From Siphonodentalium dalli (taxonomy: Eukaryota; Mollusca; Scaphopoda; Gadilida; Siphonodentaliidae), in assembly GCA_032622095.1 (NCBI GenBank), contig CP136066.1, positions 7,901,784-7,965,783 of the forward strand: a DNA stretch of 64,000 nt, read 5' to 3'. Under the pieces are notes generated by a model, which was given only the letters and a program-made list of their open reading frames with translations, did no database searches and was not told the origin of the DNA. Shown one piece after another: positions 1 to 10,202 of this stretch; the first letter of the stretch is position 1; each line of letters starts with the position of its first letter. Position numbers and translations under genes: made by a program.

Positions 1-289
1 CACAAGGAACATGATCATCGTCGAAAAGCACTCCAGTAGATATACAGTTAGATATGTCAGTTATGGTGTATTGTTCGTCCGTATTGTCACCCATTTTAGT
101 GACGGACAATTGCAATCGATTAAACGATTACTGGAATTGATAGTACTATATTAATTGTTTATCACACCTTTTCTGTTCGCAGTACAGTCTATTGTTTAGT
201 GCTAGGTAAGCACATAATACAGGTTATTACATTGGGCTGAAGTGGCCACATAGTCTGTTTTGGGTAGGGTTTTTTATGATGAGTATAGA
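1..289. other. Unassigned AT-rich sequence
   Basis: No open frame, repeat or RNA signature was recognised here. It adjoins the decayed 3' end of a LINE on the minus strand and may include that element's untranslated tail, but nothing in the sequence proves this. Confidence 0.4.
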
Positions 290-840
290 CAATAGTTCAA
301 CAAAAACATGCAAATATATCAACGAAGATCTCGTCGAACTGTAAAGTTCCTGGATTCATCCGATCCGCGAATACATCCGATGATAATTGGTATGTTGTGT
401 GCAATCCGATTTTAGATCATACTGAAGATATCTTTGATAACTACTCCTCGAAAAAAAACACGTCCGCTCACAACAAATGACGTCAGCCCCCATTCCTTAA
501 GGAGATGTATTTCATCTTCTACGACATCATCACAGCAAAACACACACTTTCTATTTTCTAATTTTACTGGGGCTGTAAATGACGCCCCTTCTCAATAGCA
601 AGTACATGGTTACTGATTCTGAATCTAGTGAAAGCTATTCTGTCTTCCAATGATTTCGCGTTGAGAAGATAGGGCTCAAGCCTATACTATTTCTTGTAAA
701 AACGATATGTTCTGATTTTGAGCAGTTGTCACCCAGGCTAGCTTGGAAGTACTCGTTATAGCTATTTTGTAAAGATTTTCGGAAAGTTTTTGTTACCATG
801 TCCGTAGCGTGACCAGTCTCTGGTAAAGTTCCCATATAAA
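290..840 (-). pseudogene. Decayed LINE (non-LTR retrotransposon) ORF2 C-terminal region
   Basis: Read on the minus strand, three frames can be stitched into one recognisable protein tail. About 840-720 gives a segment with NSYNEYFQASLGDN; about 720-565 in another frame gives YLLNAKSLEDRIAFTRFRIS followed by NHVLAIEKGRH; a third frame then gives CVFCCDDVVEDEIH. The 'FTRFRISNHVLAIEKGRH' block followed by a Cys-x-x-Cys and EDEIH is the usual C-terminal pattern downstream of the reverse transcriptase in invertebrate LINEs of the Jockey/CR1-like kind. Frameshifts and an in-frame TAA after HLQPQ show it is dead. The upstream (5') side is cut by the GGTACC module array that begins at about 838. The reverse transcriptase core is absent from this copy. 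The assignment to a LINE is firm; the clade is not. Confidence 0.7.
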
Positions 841-1345
841 AAAAACCCAGGGTACAACCTGGGTGCAAAGTACCGTGGTACGGGTACCCCGGGATATTGG
901 ACAAACACCCCGGTACTAGTGGGACCTGGGTATACCGCGGTACTAGTACCTGGGTTTACCGAGGTTCTACCACCTGGGTATACCGCTGTACTAATACCGC
1001 GGTATACCCAGGTACTAGTACCGCGGTATACCCAGGTGCTAGTACCGGGGTGTTTGTCCAATATCCCGGGGTACCCGTACCGCGGTATACCCAGGTGATA
1101 GCACCGCGGTATACCCAGGTACTAGTACCACGGTATACCCAGGTGGTAGCACCGCGGTATACCCATGTACTAGTACCACGGTGTTTGTCCAATATCCCGG
1201 GGTACCAGTACCGCGGTATACCCAGATACTAGTACCGACGTATATACAGGTACTAGCACCGCGGTATATCCAGGTACTACTGGTACCGGGGTGTTTGTCC
1301 AATATCCCGGGGTACCAGTACTATAATTTACCCTGGTATACCACG
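838..1345. repeat. Mosaic array of GGTACC / CCGCGG / GGTATACC palindromic modules
   Basis: About 500 bp built almost wholly from short self-complementary words: TACCGCGGTATACCCAGGTA, ACTAGTACC, GGGGTACC, and a recurring spacer TTTGTCCAATATCCCGGGGT (seen near 1049, 1188 and 1297, and once inverted at about 890-908). Modules occur in both orientations, so this is not a simple head-to-tail satellite. The left edge on the minus strand ends in a run like GGGTTTTTTTTATATGGG, the same edge as the related element at 5124-5300. Several overlapping frames stay open here only because the modules lack stop triplets; the deduced peptides (YRGTSTWVY repeats) are artefacts of that. It lies inside LINE-derived sequence. 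Confidence 0.8.
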
Positions 1346-1466
1346 GTGTGTATATACAATGCATATGCACTTTATCCATATATATTTCTGCCCTATATTA
1401 GCACCCCATGTGAACCGGTTCTCTGCAATGGGTAAGAATACTGGTTGCAGTGGGTAAAGAAATATA

Positions 1467-1829
1467 GGTATAGATTGCTGCATATATATTGAAGAAACAT
1501 ATGGAAATAAAATATTTCAGTTGTATTTGTTCCATGACACTTATATATTCTGAACGGCGAACAACATTTTTCGAGTTAACTGCTATAATACAGATTCTAT
1601 CGAATGGTACTGTTTGCAGTGGTGGTCGGATTGGTTGCAACACCTGCAAACCCATCCCATAAACCACTGCAAACAGTACCATTCGATAAAATCTTTATTA
1701 TAGCAGTATTATAGCAGTTAGCTCGAATTTTTTTGTTCGGTGTTCAGAATACAAGTGCCAGGACACAAAGACAACTGAAATATTTTATTTCTTTATTTTT
1801 CTTCAATATATATGCGGCATTCTATACAT
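1467..1829. repeat. Long foldback (inverted repeat, arms about 155 bp)
   Basis: The left arm (about 1467-1625) reads CTGCATATATATTGAAGAAA ... AATATTTCAGTTGT ... TCGAATGGTACTGTTTGCAG. The right arm (about 1670-1829) is its imperfect reverse complement: CTGCAAACAGTACCATTCGA ... ACAACTGAAATATTTTATTT ... TTCTTCAATATATATGCGGC. The loop near 1626-1669 contains a second small inverted motif (TTGCAACACCTGCAAACCC). Several indels and substitutions separate the arms, so it is not recent. A MITE or foldback element is the likeliest origin; no target duplication was identified. Confidence 0.75.
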
Positions 1830-2335
1830 TTATCTACTAATCTCTATCAAATCTGTGACAAAATGTATGAACACAAATTTCAAGAGCTATTCAAAGGCTC
1901 ATAATATTTTTCGGAAGACTAGTACATTGGATATTGTCGAACTGGGTGAAAATTAAAGGGGCACTAAATTTTTGGCAGTCCAAGCATCAAATGTGTATTC
2001 TGACAGTCACTCAAAATGAAAAATGATCAACAATCATAATTATTTTTAAAACTAATATAAGTATGGTTGAATCAAAGCTAGTCTTTGAATGTATATGGTA
2101 TTTTGTGGAACATATAGTATTATAATCATTTAAACTAGTTATTTAATTCATGTTGAATTAAAGTAAACAAAGTATGAATTAAACCTATCCATTGCTTTTG
2201 CTCGTGCAGGCATTGCAGGGTGGTGATGTATGATTGAACCCCTGAAAGACAAACTGACACGGAATTTGGGTAGTAAGGCTTTTTTCAAAATGTTAATAGT
2301 GATTATAACAAATATAAAATATTTAAAGATACACA
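1830..2335. other. Unassigned AT-rich sequence
   Basis: AT-rich, no convincing coding frame or repeat recognised. A short minus-strand frame (2148-2336) has no recognisable features. Confidence 0.4.
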
Positions 2336-2690
2336 ATCTGATTAAACACCTCTAACTTACTATTTCTTCAGGATTAAACGATATTTGAATCGAGTCAAGG
2401 AACCCAACCATCAAAACTGATAGTTATTTTTCACCACCCCGAATATTTGGCGGCCTAGCAAAAATTCTGTTCACTTTTTCCAGTAGATATACGCGGATGC
2501 CATTTCAGGCATGTCTTTAATAGTTCTGGAAGAAGTCAGTAGAATTATTTCTAGGCCGCCAAATATTTGAGGTGGTGATAAATAACACATTTTGAAAATT
2601 TGCTCATCAACTCAAATCAAATAATTTTTGTCCACATTGCCAGAGAAATTGTAATTAAGGGGTGTTTAGACGGATTGTGGAACTTTAAAT
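2336..2690. mobile_element. Old copy of a TTAA-type repeat family, with a foldback nested in it
   Basis: The flank at 2336-2422 (GATTAAACACCTCTAACTTA, ATTTGAATCGAGTCAAGGAA, CCCAACCATCAAAACTGATA) matches the edge of the repeat family seen at 23514-23889 (inverted), 24428-24891, 55683-56500 and 63282-63742. Sequence after the nested foldback (AATTAAGGGGTGTTTAGACG near 2650) matches the other edge. The host copy is therefore interrupted by the inverted repeat at 2423-2586. Boundaries are approximate. Confidence 0.55.
2423..2586. repeat. Foldback with 36-bp arms
   Basis: Left arm begins GTTATTTTTCACCACCCCGA and continues ATATTTGGCGGCCTAG. The right arm is the reverse complement, CTAGGCCGCCAAATATTTGA then GGTGGTGATAAATAAC. 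The 90-bp middle has no recognised content. The arms differ at only a few positions, which suggests a MITE-like insertion into the surrounding TTAA-type repeat. Confidence 0.75.
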
Positions 2691-2820
2691 TATTGTGGCA
2701 ATTCCTCTCTCTCTCTGTCTCTGCCTTTGCCAGTCTGTCTTTCTCTGCCTGTGGTCGTCTTTTCGTCAGCTTATTATTGTTCTTCAGCTTTTCTCTGATA
2801 TATCTTCTTATGTCGGCCAT
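2617..2820 (-). CDS. Unrecognised short open frame, charged helix-like peptide
   Basis: From an ATG at 2820 the minus strand reads MADIRRYIREKLKNNNKLTK and continues with RRPQAEKDRLAKAETERER, rich in Lys, Arg and Glu as in a coiled coil, before a less coding-like tail ending in a stop near 2617. I do not recognise a family. It overlaps the edge of a dispersed repeat, and the purine-rich stretch (GAGAGAGAG-like on this strand) may create the charged peptide by chance. No splice sites were confirmed. Treat as a weak candidate only. Confidence 0.15.
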   Translation of the reverse strand: MADIRRYIREKLKNNNKLTKRRPQAEKDRLAKAETERERNCHNNLKFHNPSKHPLITISLAMWTKII

Positions 2821-3057
2821 ATGTTCTCCAATGGGAATTGCAACTTTATTACATCTACAAGAGAATAACATTTCAATTTAAACATTTAATTGAGTTGGAT
2901 TCTAGATAATTCTTACTGTCCGTTTAAATCTGGCAATAAACAAGGGTAAATTCACATTTATTGATCAATTTATTCCCATAAGCTTTTTACTCAAAACATT
3001 TATTTTAGTGATGAAAAGAGTTTGAATATATTGCACATTAAAGATACGGGGGGGCCT

Positions 3058-3900
3058 TGTGGTGGGTATGCTGTTAAAATATTCATCCCCGTCAAAACCG
3101 TCACAAGCAGAAGAATAGTAAGATATAGACAGACCTTGTTCTTATGTTAATCAGAAATATGGCATAAACAGTAAGTTATTGTCAACTTTTCCCCTTTGTT
3201 ATGTAAACAGAAGCATAAAAAGTTACGTTCCCTGGCTTGTATTCAGATCTGGGTATGGTAAACATAAAGAGCGTTATTTGTTTCTGTTATCATGATATGG
3301 AAATAATAAAGAGCGTTTATATCATTTTTGTGCGATTAACCAATAGATTTGCGCTGCGTTATGTAAATAGAAGCAAAACTTCTGTTACACAACTTCTGTA
3401 ACACGCACAGTCTCTTGTTTAAGTACACCAGCGTACGTCTTGGCGACAATATACTATTTACGCGCTGATTATGTATGGCATATAACCCTAAGTTGTGATT
3501 GAACCAATGCTTGCTTGGTTGATTCATTATGGTTCAACATTATTAAGCACAAGTCTAATAGAATGGCATTCACACAAATTGCTGTGATTTCTTATTAAGG
3601 TGCTTACTGTTGTGAATGTGACATTTCTGTTTGAAATTTTGCTTTTAATTGCTTTAAATTCAGGATTAATCGTGATTTAAATGCTCATGCAGTAAGTGTT
3701 AGCTGTGGGCATTACTGTTAAACTTTTCACACCCGTAAACACCAACATAAACAGAAAGAATGTTATATTAAATACAAATTATTTTCTTATAACAATCATA
3801 AATATCGCATAAATAGTATGTTATTGTCAAGTTAGTACGCTTTGTTATGGAAACAAAAGCCAAAAACGTTACAGTAATTGGCTTTTATTTACATAAGAAA
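3058..3900. repeat. Diverged direct duplication of about 190 bp
   Basis: About 3060-3245 and 3704-3895 share, in order, a GTTAAA stretch, CCCGT-AAACC/ACC, AACAGA-AAG, AATCA-AAATAT-GCATAAA, AGTA-GTTATTGTCAA, CTTTGTTATG-AAACA and GTTAC-GT. The two blocks are clearly related but well diverged, so the duplication is old. The sequence between and around them is AT-rich with no gene recognised. Confidence 0.5.
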
Positions 3901-4067
3901 GTGTTAAATTTGAGTGATAGGTGGGAATTAAAAGGTGTAACACTAGTATGAGTGGGAACCGAAAATTATGCCATCCGTGACTGCGACAAATCTTTATGTT
4001 TCGTGATCACGAATGTAATAAATTTGATATAAATAATATTTTAAGAAAATATTAGAAGCAAACTCAC

Positions 4068-4202
4068 ATTAAAAGATTCACTGGAAGATGTGTCGGACAC
4101 TGTTGGCGATTCAACAGATGCTGCACTGCTGTGCTGTTCTGGTGTGCTGACACTGCCGGTTGATGAATGTTGTACATGTACATTAGTAGATGTGTTAGAA
4201 TT
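4068..4202 (-). CDS. Candidate internal exon, Ser/Thr-rich (low confidence)
   Basis: On the minus strand a 135-nt open segment is bounded by an AG acceptor (TTATATAG, just above 4202) and a consensus donor GTGAGT (plus strand ACTCAC, 4062-4067). It is phase 0 at both ends and exactly 45 codons long. The peptide begins NSNTSTNVHVQHSSTGSVST and continues PEQHSSAASVESPTVSDTSS, a low-complexity Ser/Thr-rich stretch such as occurs in linkers of regulatory proteins. The pyrimidine tract is poor, and no companion exon was found nearby. I do not recognise the protein. The good donor and the in-frame length are the whole case. Confidence 0.2.
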
Positions 4203-4687
4203 CTATATAACCAGTTTCATAAATTCACCCGTGGTCGATGACTTCAATGTTGAATTCTTCAAGATATCTCACACAGAAGTTTAATGTCCTGTACACAATA
4301 TAACATTTCTTACAACAACTTGTGTTTTTCATCGGAATTCAGAAAACAAATGGTGATCAGAAACTCTCACATAGCCACAAAAACATCAAATGAATGGTGT
4401 TCCAGCATGACATTAACACAGATTTGAGATTCCAGACATGTTGGTCTCTCTCTCTTCCTCTATACCCAATGCTAAATGGCAGACAGAGTAGCCTTATCAG
4501 CAGTGATACAATAAAATTGCAAAGTATGTGGATTGTTGAAATTGATACCACCTGTAGCATTGCATTGGAAATAGAATACTGACCCCAGTATAAGCAGGCT
4601 GTATAAAGAGGCAGCTGTGTTGTAGAATTTTCCACTGTACCTTCCCATTCACAGATGGTCAGTATTTCATGCCCCGAATTTAAACAT
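4203..4687. other. Unassigned sequence
   Basis: No repeat or convincing exon recognised. Short frames on both strands have no family features. Confidence 0.4.
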
Positions 4688-4838
4688 CAAACATTTGTAA
4701 CTCAATGCTTTGTGTCAAGATTGTACCTGGGTACAACCAGGGTTGTATCTGAGGATAGACAAGGCTACCGGGGTACACCATGGTATACCCGGGTACACCG
4801 GGGTATGTACCCCAGGCTTTTTTTAATATGGCAAATTA
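4688..4838. repeat. GGTACC-module element, copy A
   Basis: Starts with CATTTGTAACTCAATGCTTT, GTGTCAAGATTGTACC and a run of GGTACAACC / GGTATACC / GGGGTACACC modules, and ends GGGGTATGTACCCCAGGCTT then a T run and AATATGG. The order and both edges match 5124-5300, so this is a defined dispersed element and not random low complexity. Confidence 0.65.
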
Positions 4839-5069
4839 TGTCACATACTACTTGGATCAAAGAACATGGCATTGTGGTGCGATATATGTATAGGGGAGAG
4901 GGTAGTCTGAAAAACCTGACCATTCTAAACAGAGCTATCGCTCAGAATTGTCTCTCCAGCAGCTTGAACACCATTTCCATAAAAGTGATGAATCACACCG
5001 GGGTATACCAAGGTGCAAAAAAAATCTGCAACCCCTGAAGTATTGTGAGGTTTTCAGCTTCGCACTATG

Positions 5070-6005
5070 TCATGTAGTTAGAAGGTCCCTCAAAAAATCT
5101 TCACATAGGCTGATTAGCCAATAATTTGTAACTTTATGCTTTGTGTCAAGATTGTACCAGGGTACAACCATGGTTGTACCCGTGGACAGACAGGGTTGTA
5201 CCATGGTACAACTGGGAATATACCAGGGTACAACCCTGGTAAACCACGGTATACCCAGGTATACAGGGGTATGTACCCCGGGGTTTTTTTTTATATGGGT
5301 TAACCCTAGAGATTCGACTGATTTGAAAATTGATTTTGTAGATAATACCGTCCGTTGTTCTTTAACCGCATTTCGTAGAAGTTCGCAGTCCGAACGTGAT
5401 GAGACACTGATGGCATAATTCGACATTCTGCAAGCTGCATCTATATACACAGGATAGCTGCCTAGTTCTACACGGACAGCATTATTTGATGCATATTTTC
5501 CAGCACCTAATAAACGTTTGCACAATTTAATATGAACTGATTCACACGCTAGGCGATCGTGATTTTTAGATGTTATTCCGACACCCCATAGTTCACTGCC
5601 ATACATGATTATTGGTTTGATCAGTTTATGGAACAGTTTGAGTGACGTTAGCAATGGGAGAGGTGATGTATGGTTACACACATTGAATAGTGAGTGCATC
5701 GCTTTTATCCATTTAACACTTAAGTTTGCGATAGCTTTTGTGAACTTGCCATTACTAGAAAAGGTTATACCAAGGTAAGTATATTCCCTGACATTTTCGA
5801 GTTTGGTCTCAGAGATATGAAAGGATGGAATCATTGTTGTTTGTCTCGCCCGAAAAAACACGCATTGAGTTTTTTCCGCGTTAACTTTAAGTTCATTCGC
5901 ATCAGTGTAGAGTTTCAGTTTGTTTAGACAGTTTTGGAGTCCCGTGGTACTATCAGACAATAGAACGAGGTCGTCAGCGAAAAGAATATGATGTTTTCCT
6001 AACAA
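5070..6005 (-). pseudogene. LINE reverse transcriptase fragment (5'-truncated)
   Basis: A 311-residue minus-strand frame. Residues 7-14 read ILFADDLV, the catalytic motif (FADD form of YxDD) of reverse transcriptase. It is followed by the usual downstream blocks: LKVNAEKTQCVFF (about 39-51), EYTYLGITFSSNGKF (about 73-87) and LIKPIIMYGSELWG (about 128-141), typical of non-LTR retrotransposons of the Jockey/CR1-like groups. A TAG lies directly upstream, and the palm motifs before FADD are missing, so it is a 3' fragment and cannot be active. From about residue 240 (after VESLGLTH) the frame runs into the GGTACC-module element at 5124-5300, so the real C-terminus is displaced. Codon use and frame are otherwise intact over some 700 bp, so decay is modest. 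Confidence 0.9.
5124..5300. repeat. GGTACC-module element, copy B, inside a LINE
   Basis: Begins ATTTGTAACTTTATGCTTTG, TGTCAAGATTGTACC and ends GGGGTATGTACCCCGGGGTT followed by TTTTTTTATATGGG. The core is made of GGTACAACC, CCATGGTACAACTGG and TACCACGGTATACCC-like palindromes. It interrupts the minus-strand LINE reading frame without introducing a stop in that frame, so the LINE frame continues through it as a run of GTTMVVPWY-like residues. Confidence 0.7.
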
Positions 6006-6099
6006 CTATGATCTACCCCTTATCATGCTAGAATCGACCATTTTTTGCCTTGACTTTGATACATGAAGATCACATTACGTCGCTTCAAGCGGTGGATTG

Positions 6100-6162
6100 A
6101 CACTTCCAGATATTTGATCGATACTTCCAGATATTTTATCGATACTTCCAGATATTTGGACT
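6100..6162. repeat. Short tandem repeat, about 25 bp x 3
   Basis: Three copies of a unit like GATACTTCCAGATATTTGAT sit head to tail (GACACTTCCAGATATTTG, GATACTTCCAGATATTTT, GATACTTCCAGATATTTG). A nearby block (6165-6300) repeats GACTAA/TTAGTC words. Confidence 0.7.
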
Positions 6163-6477
6163 AAATTAGTTAGAGAGCCAAACAATCTCCAAACTTATTT
6201 TATATTGAGAAAAGTGAGTCAATATGACTAACTTAGGTTAGTCAAAGGTTTGTCCACATAATTACTAACCCAAGATAGCCATAATGACTAAATCAGAAAG
6301 TTGGTCAAATGCATGAGGAGGTGAAAATGTAAGTAGCCAATCTTTCAACCGATTCTCCAGGACACAGATTCCATGCATAACTTTTTATCCAAACTGTGTA
6401 GACTTGGATGTTCATGGGGTTTATTTCTGAGGAAGCGGGACCCCGGACCTTCCGATACGGGGACAACCCACCCGGTG

Positions 6478-6795
6478 TATTTTGGGTCGGCCTTTCCATT
6501 ATTTTGGGTCGGGTTGTTCCGTATTTTTGGTCGGGTTGTCCCTTATTTTGGGTCTCGTTGTTCCGTATTTTGGGTCGGGTTGTCCAGGGTCGTATTTTGG
6601 GTCGGGTTTTTCTGTATTTTGTGTCGGGTTATCCCGTATTGTGGGTCGGGTTGTCTCCTATAATGGGTCGGGTTTCCCGTATTTTCGGTCGGGTTGTTCC
6701 GTATTTTCGGTCAGGTTCTCCTGTATTTTTGGTCGGGTTATCCCGTATTTTGGGTCAGGTTTCCCGTATTTTGGGTCGGGTTGTTCCGTATTAGC
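6478..6795. repeat. 22-bp minisatellite
   Basis: About 15 units of GTATTTTGGGTCGGGTTGTT + CC, with unit length drifting from 19 to 22 bp and variants TTCGG, TGTGG and CCCGTA. Plus-strand frames are open across it (FGSGCSVFWVGL-like peptides) because the unit lacks stops; I read this as a shadow of the repeat, not as a gene. Confidence 0.9.
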
Positions 6796-9093
6796 TAGAC
6801 TATACATGGTACAAACTACCAACACCAAAGTGAGAATAGTTATACCTTGTCGAGAGGGGAACGGGAACATGTTTACTGAATTTAACCAGAATATTTCTTG
6901 ACGCTGGGTGAGCGCTGCGGCTGAGATACTATATGGAGAAGCGTGTCAATTTCTTAATGTTGATTTCATTCAACGAACAACGTCATCGTGTAACTTTCCC
7001 CATTGGCCGAATTCGCCTGAACATGAATGAATATAGTTTTGGCATTGTTCATAGTTATGTGATTCCTTTCTATTCCAGTAAGTAGTACGATATTTATGGA
7101 TTATCAGATGCATGTATGCACAATGTAGTCGTATGATAACAATTGCTTCCATAATAAATATCTTGCGTACTTCACATTACAAAGTGCTGTACATTAAAGG
7201 CACACGTTGCACAGTAGATCTGTACATTAAAGGCGCACATCGCAAAGTAGATCTGTAAATTCGTGATGTGAATCTTATTTTCATCACGAATTTCGACCAC
7301 CTTTCACTCGCCCCGCGGGATGTAGACTGTAGTTACTAGTGTCGTTATTTATTGTGTCATATTTTTTTCAATAGAAGGTTAACTACCGCTACAGTTAAAT
7401 TATTCAGTTATCCAGAATGAACAGTTGCATATAAGATTGTGGATATAATCATGAACAATTCGTCTAGTCAAACAAACCATTCCCATGTCGTGTTCCGACA
7501 CATCGTTAATTCATAGCATGATGGCGACACGTAAATACGTTGTTAGGAAAACATCAACAAGAATGTTTTATCAATTGTTATGTTACCTCCTCTGATCTCC
7601 ATTCCTGAGTCGAGTGGTAAACTATTGGGTATCTTATATCGCGGAAATATCGATATAGCATCTGAGTAGCAAGAGTATAATCTGTATATCTGTCTGTTTG
7701 TCAGTTCGCGATTTTTCTCCAAGAACACTAACCAATTTCAACAAAATTTGGTGAGGTGACTCGGGCTACCTTGGCGATGTTATAACCGAGTTAGCTTTTC
7801 AAAAGTTTGATTTGAGAACAAACGTTTTATTAAAGTTATCAAGGAGTACAATATAAAACAAATTCCCAATTATGTTTTTTTTTACTTCAAAATGATTAAC
7901 GATCAAAATGTGCACTTACTCACACAAAGGGGCCGTTGCTGAGTAAATGCTATGGTTAATATCAAATTGTTCGCCTGTCATTTATATTACACACTTATAA
8001 TCTCTATTGTCATGTATGACATATAAGTTTGGTAGGAATCGGCGAAAAAAGTCTCGATTTCTAACTATCAATCTGAAGGAAAAAATCATGTATGTGTGCC
8101 AAAGTATTAAAATAACACACGTTTGCCCTCTCAGTATGATAGATATGTTTAACTTATGTAAAACGAAAGTTGTTTAAACCATTTTGTCATTTAGGTCACT
8201 GGAGAGTTTGACAGGAGGTTTTTGCAAATCAAGACTGCATTATCTATATTAGTTTATCAGCTATAGGGTCTACACTCTGAAATCATGACTGTCTGCAAGA
8301 AAATTAATCAGAAAGTCTTATTGTTTATGTTTTGGTATTCATTAGCAGAACTATTTTGGAGGAAATGTAACCATAAAAATTAAAAGACAATATCTGAAAA
8401 GATGCATAAGACTAGTATTGAGTGTTTATGTCTGTCAGATTATTGCAAATGTGGTTGACCAATGTTTATGTTGTTTTATGTTGTTTTTGTCCTTCACATG
8501 ACAAAAAAATAGTTATTCAAATAGCCACCAAAAAACCCCATAAAATATGCAATGAAAAATGTTTTATTTATTTTCACGCAGACATTCATGATGATTTCAA
8601 AGTGTAGACTGAGTGTATACCCTAGTTGGGATAATAAGCTAGATAATGCAGTGTTTTTTGTTGTTGCAAATACTTCCTATCAAACTCTCTCGTGAACTAC
8701 ATGACAGCATATCTCACATATGGCGAGGGTACCCATGTGTTATAATAACACTATAGCTTACCTTGGTTAGGAAGGATAATGATGTTTTGCTTAACTAACA
8801 AATACCATGTGTAATCTTGGGCTGGGATGTACATGTACCCATATCGTGAACTAAATTATTAAAGATAAAATATTAACAAAGAAATATATTTACAGAGTTG
8901 TTTGTTCATTTCTATACAGTTCGTTGTCCAACATATCCTCGCATAAATATTCACATACTCGACATATAATGTGAAATATGTGCATAATGTGATTATTTGA
9001 TTCTGACAGAAGCAGATAATGGAGTCATAGCCATTATTTCATTTTATGGCGCGGGCCACAGTCGTGGGTTGGCTTATTTGTGTCATTGTCTGC
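6796..9093. other. Mostly unassigned AT-rich sequence
   Basis: No gene recognised. It contains a short direct duplication (7188-7256, listed separately), an ACCAATTTCAACAAAATTTG word near 7731 of a kind common in dispersed invertebrate repeats, and scattered GTACATGTACC words. Short frames (for example 8422-8607) show no family features. Confidence 0.4.
7188..7256. repeat. 33-bp direct duplication
   Basis: TGTACATTAAAGGCACACGT ... AGTAGATC is repeated at 7221 as TGTACATTAAAGGCGCACAT ... AGTAGATC. Two units, few differences. Confidence 0.75.
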
Positions 9094-9203
9094 ACATAAT
9101 CTGCTTAGAATTGCCTCATTATGAGTCGATATAATGTGACTAAAATGCTCTAATTTTCGGCACTTTATCGTCTCAAAATGACGTAATTCTAAGCAGATTA
9201 TCT
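9094..9203. repeat. Inverted repeat with 20-bp arms
   Basis: CATAATCTGCTTAGAATTGC on the left pairs with GTAATTCTAAGCAGATTATC on the right, about 70 bp apart. Related GCAGATAAT words recur at 9011 and 9221, so this may be the remains of a small palindromic element. Confidence 0.6.
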
Positions 9204-9917
9204 ACATACAACAAGTTCGTTATAAGCAGATAATGTGCGGATTTTCGGGAGAACGGGCTGTGTTGTAAGAACAGAGCTCATGATATCGGATCTAAAAGCG
9301 CTCCCAAAACCACTCTGTCTATGTTATAGCATATCCAGTATGCGTGCATGTATCCATGCCGAGAGTGGCCGGGAAGTTAATGTTGTATATATATAAGGGA
9401 GAGGGCTTCAAATAAGCCTATGGCTTGTTGCCTAATCCCATTTTTCTTCTAAATTTGTATCTATTGTACTTATTTATCTGAATGTCCATAGAGGGAAAAA
9501 TAAATACTGTTTAAACTAATGTTGTATAATTATATATGTTGTAAATGATCAATATTAGGTACACACCAAGATGGCTTGTCCGATATTACATTACATTTGA
9601 CAAAATGTTGTAGACCAATTAAACAATAATATCGCCTCGGGATATGAAAACATTATTCAGAAAGAGGTGTTCGTTTTGAGTAGATTATACTAGCTGTAAC
9701 TTTCTTCGAAACTAACGAAAATGCGAGTGCGACATTTCATACACTTCCAAATCTCGCCCAATCGCACGCTATTCAGAACGAATATGTTAATGTAACGCTA
9801 ACTAACGCACACAAACTAAGAATATAAAAACAAATACGTAACGGCGTGTCACTTTAAAGGCGACGTCGTCAACAACAACAATCTATATTTGGCACGCAGA
9901 GCAGCAGTTCCGTCATA

Positions 9918-10038
9918 CAGATTAGCGTTGTAGGTGGCATCCAGATTAGCGTTGTAAGTGGCATGCAGATTATCGTTGTATGTGACATGCAGATTAGCGT
10001 TGTAGGTGGCATGCAGATTAGCGTTGTAGTTGCAGATC
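9918..10038. repeat. 24-bp tandem repeat, 5 units
   Basis: Units of CAGATTAGCGTTGTAGGTGG + CATG repeat head to tail with single substitutions; the last unit is cut short. No coding meaning was seen. Confidence 0.85.
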
Positions 10039-10202
10039 AGGCCATTCGATTACGTGGTGTGTATATGCAAGAGTAAACTGTGAAATACTTAAAATTATTA
10101 CCATTCGTGTCGCACAGTCCTATTTAAAATTAACAAATCATTCTTATTTAAGACGTCGAAAGCGAACACAAAGCTTATATTTGAGATTGTTCCGTAGTAT
10201 TC

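Noticed and set aside
897-1232. Several overlapping open frames of 70-110 codons on both strands in the GGTACC array
   Set aside because: All consist of translated palindromic modules (YRGTSTWVY-like repeats); openness on both strands follows from a unit without stop triplets.
6408-6901. Plus-strand frames of up to 139 codons rich in FGSGCSV / VGLSRILG
   Set aside because: Translation of the 22-bp minisatellite; no start context, no domain, and the same region is open in several frames.
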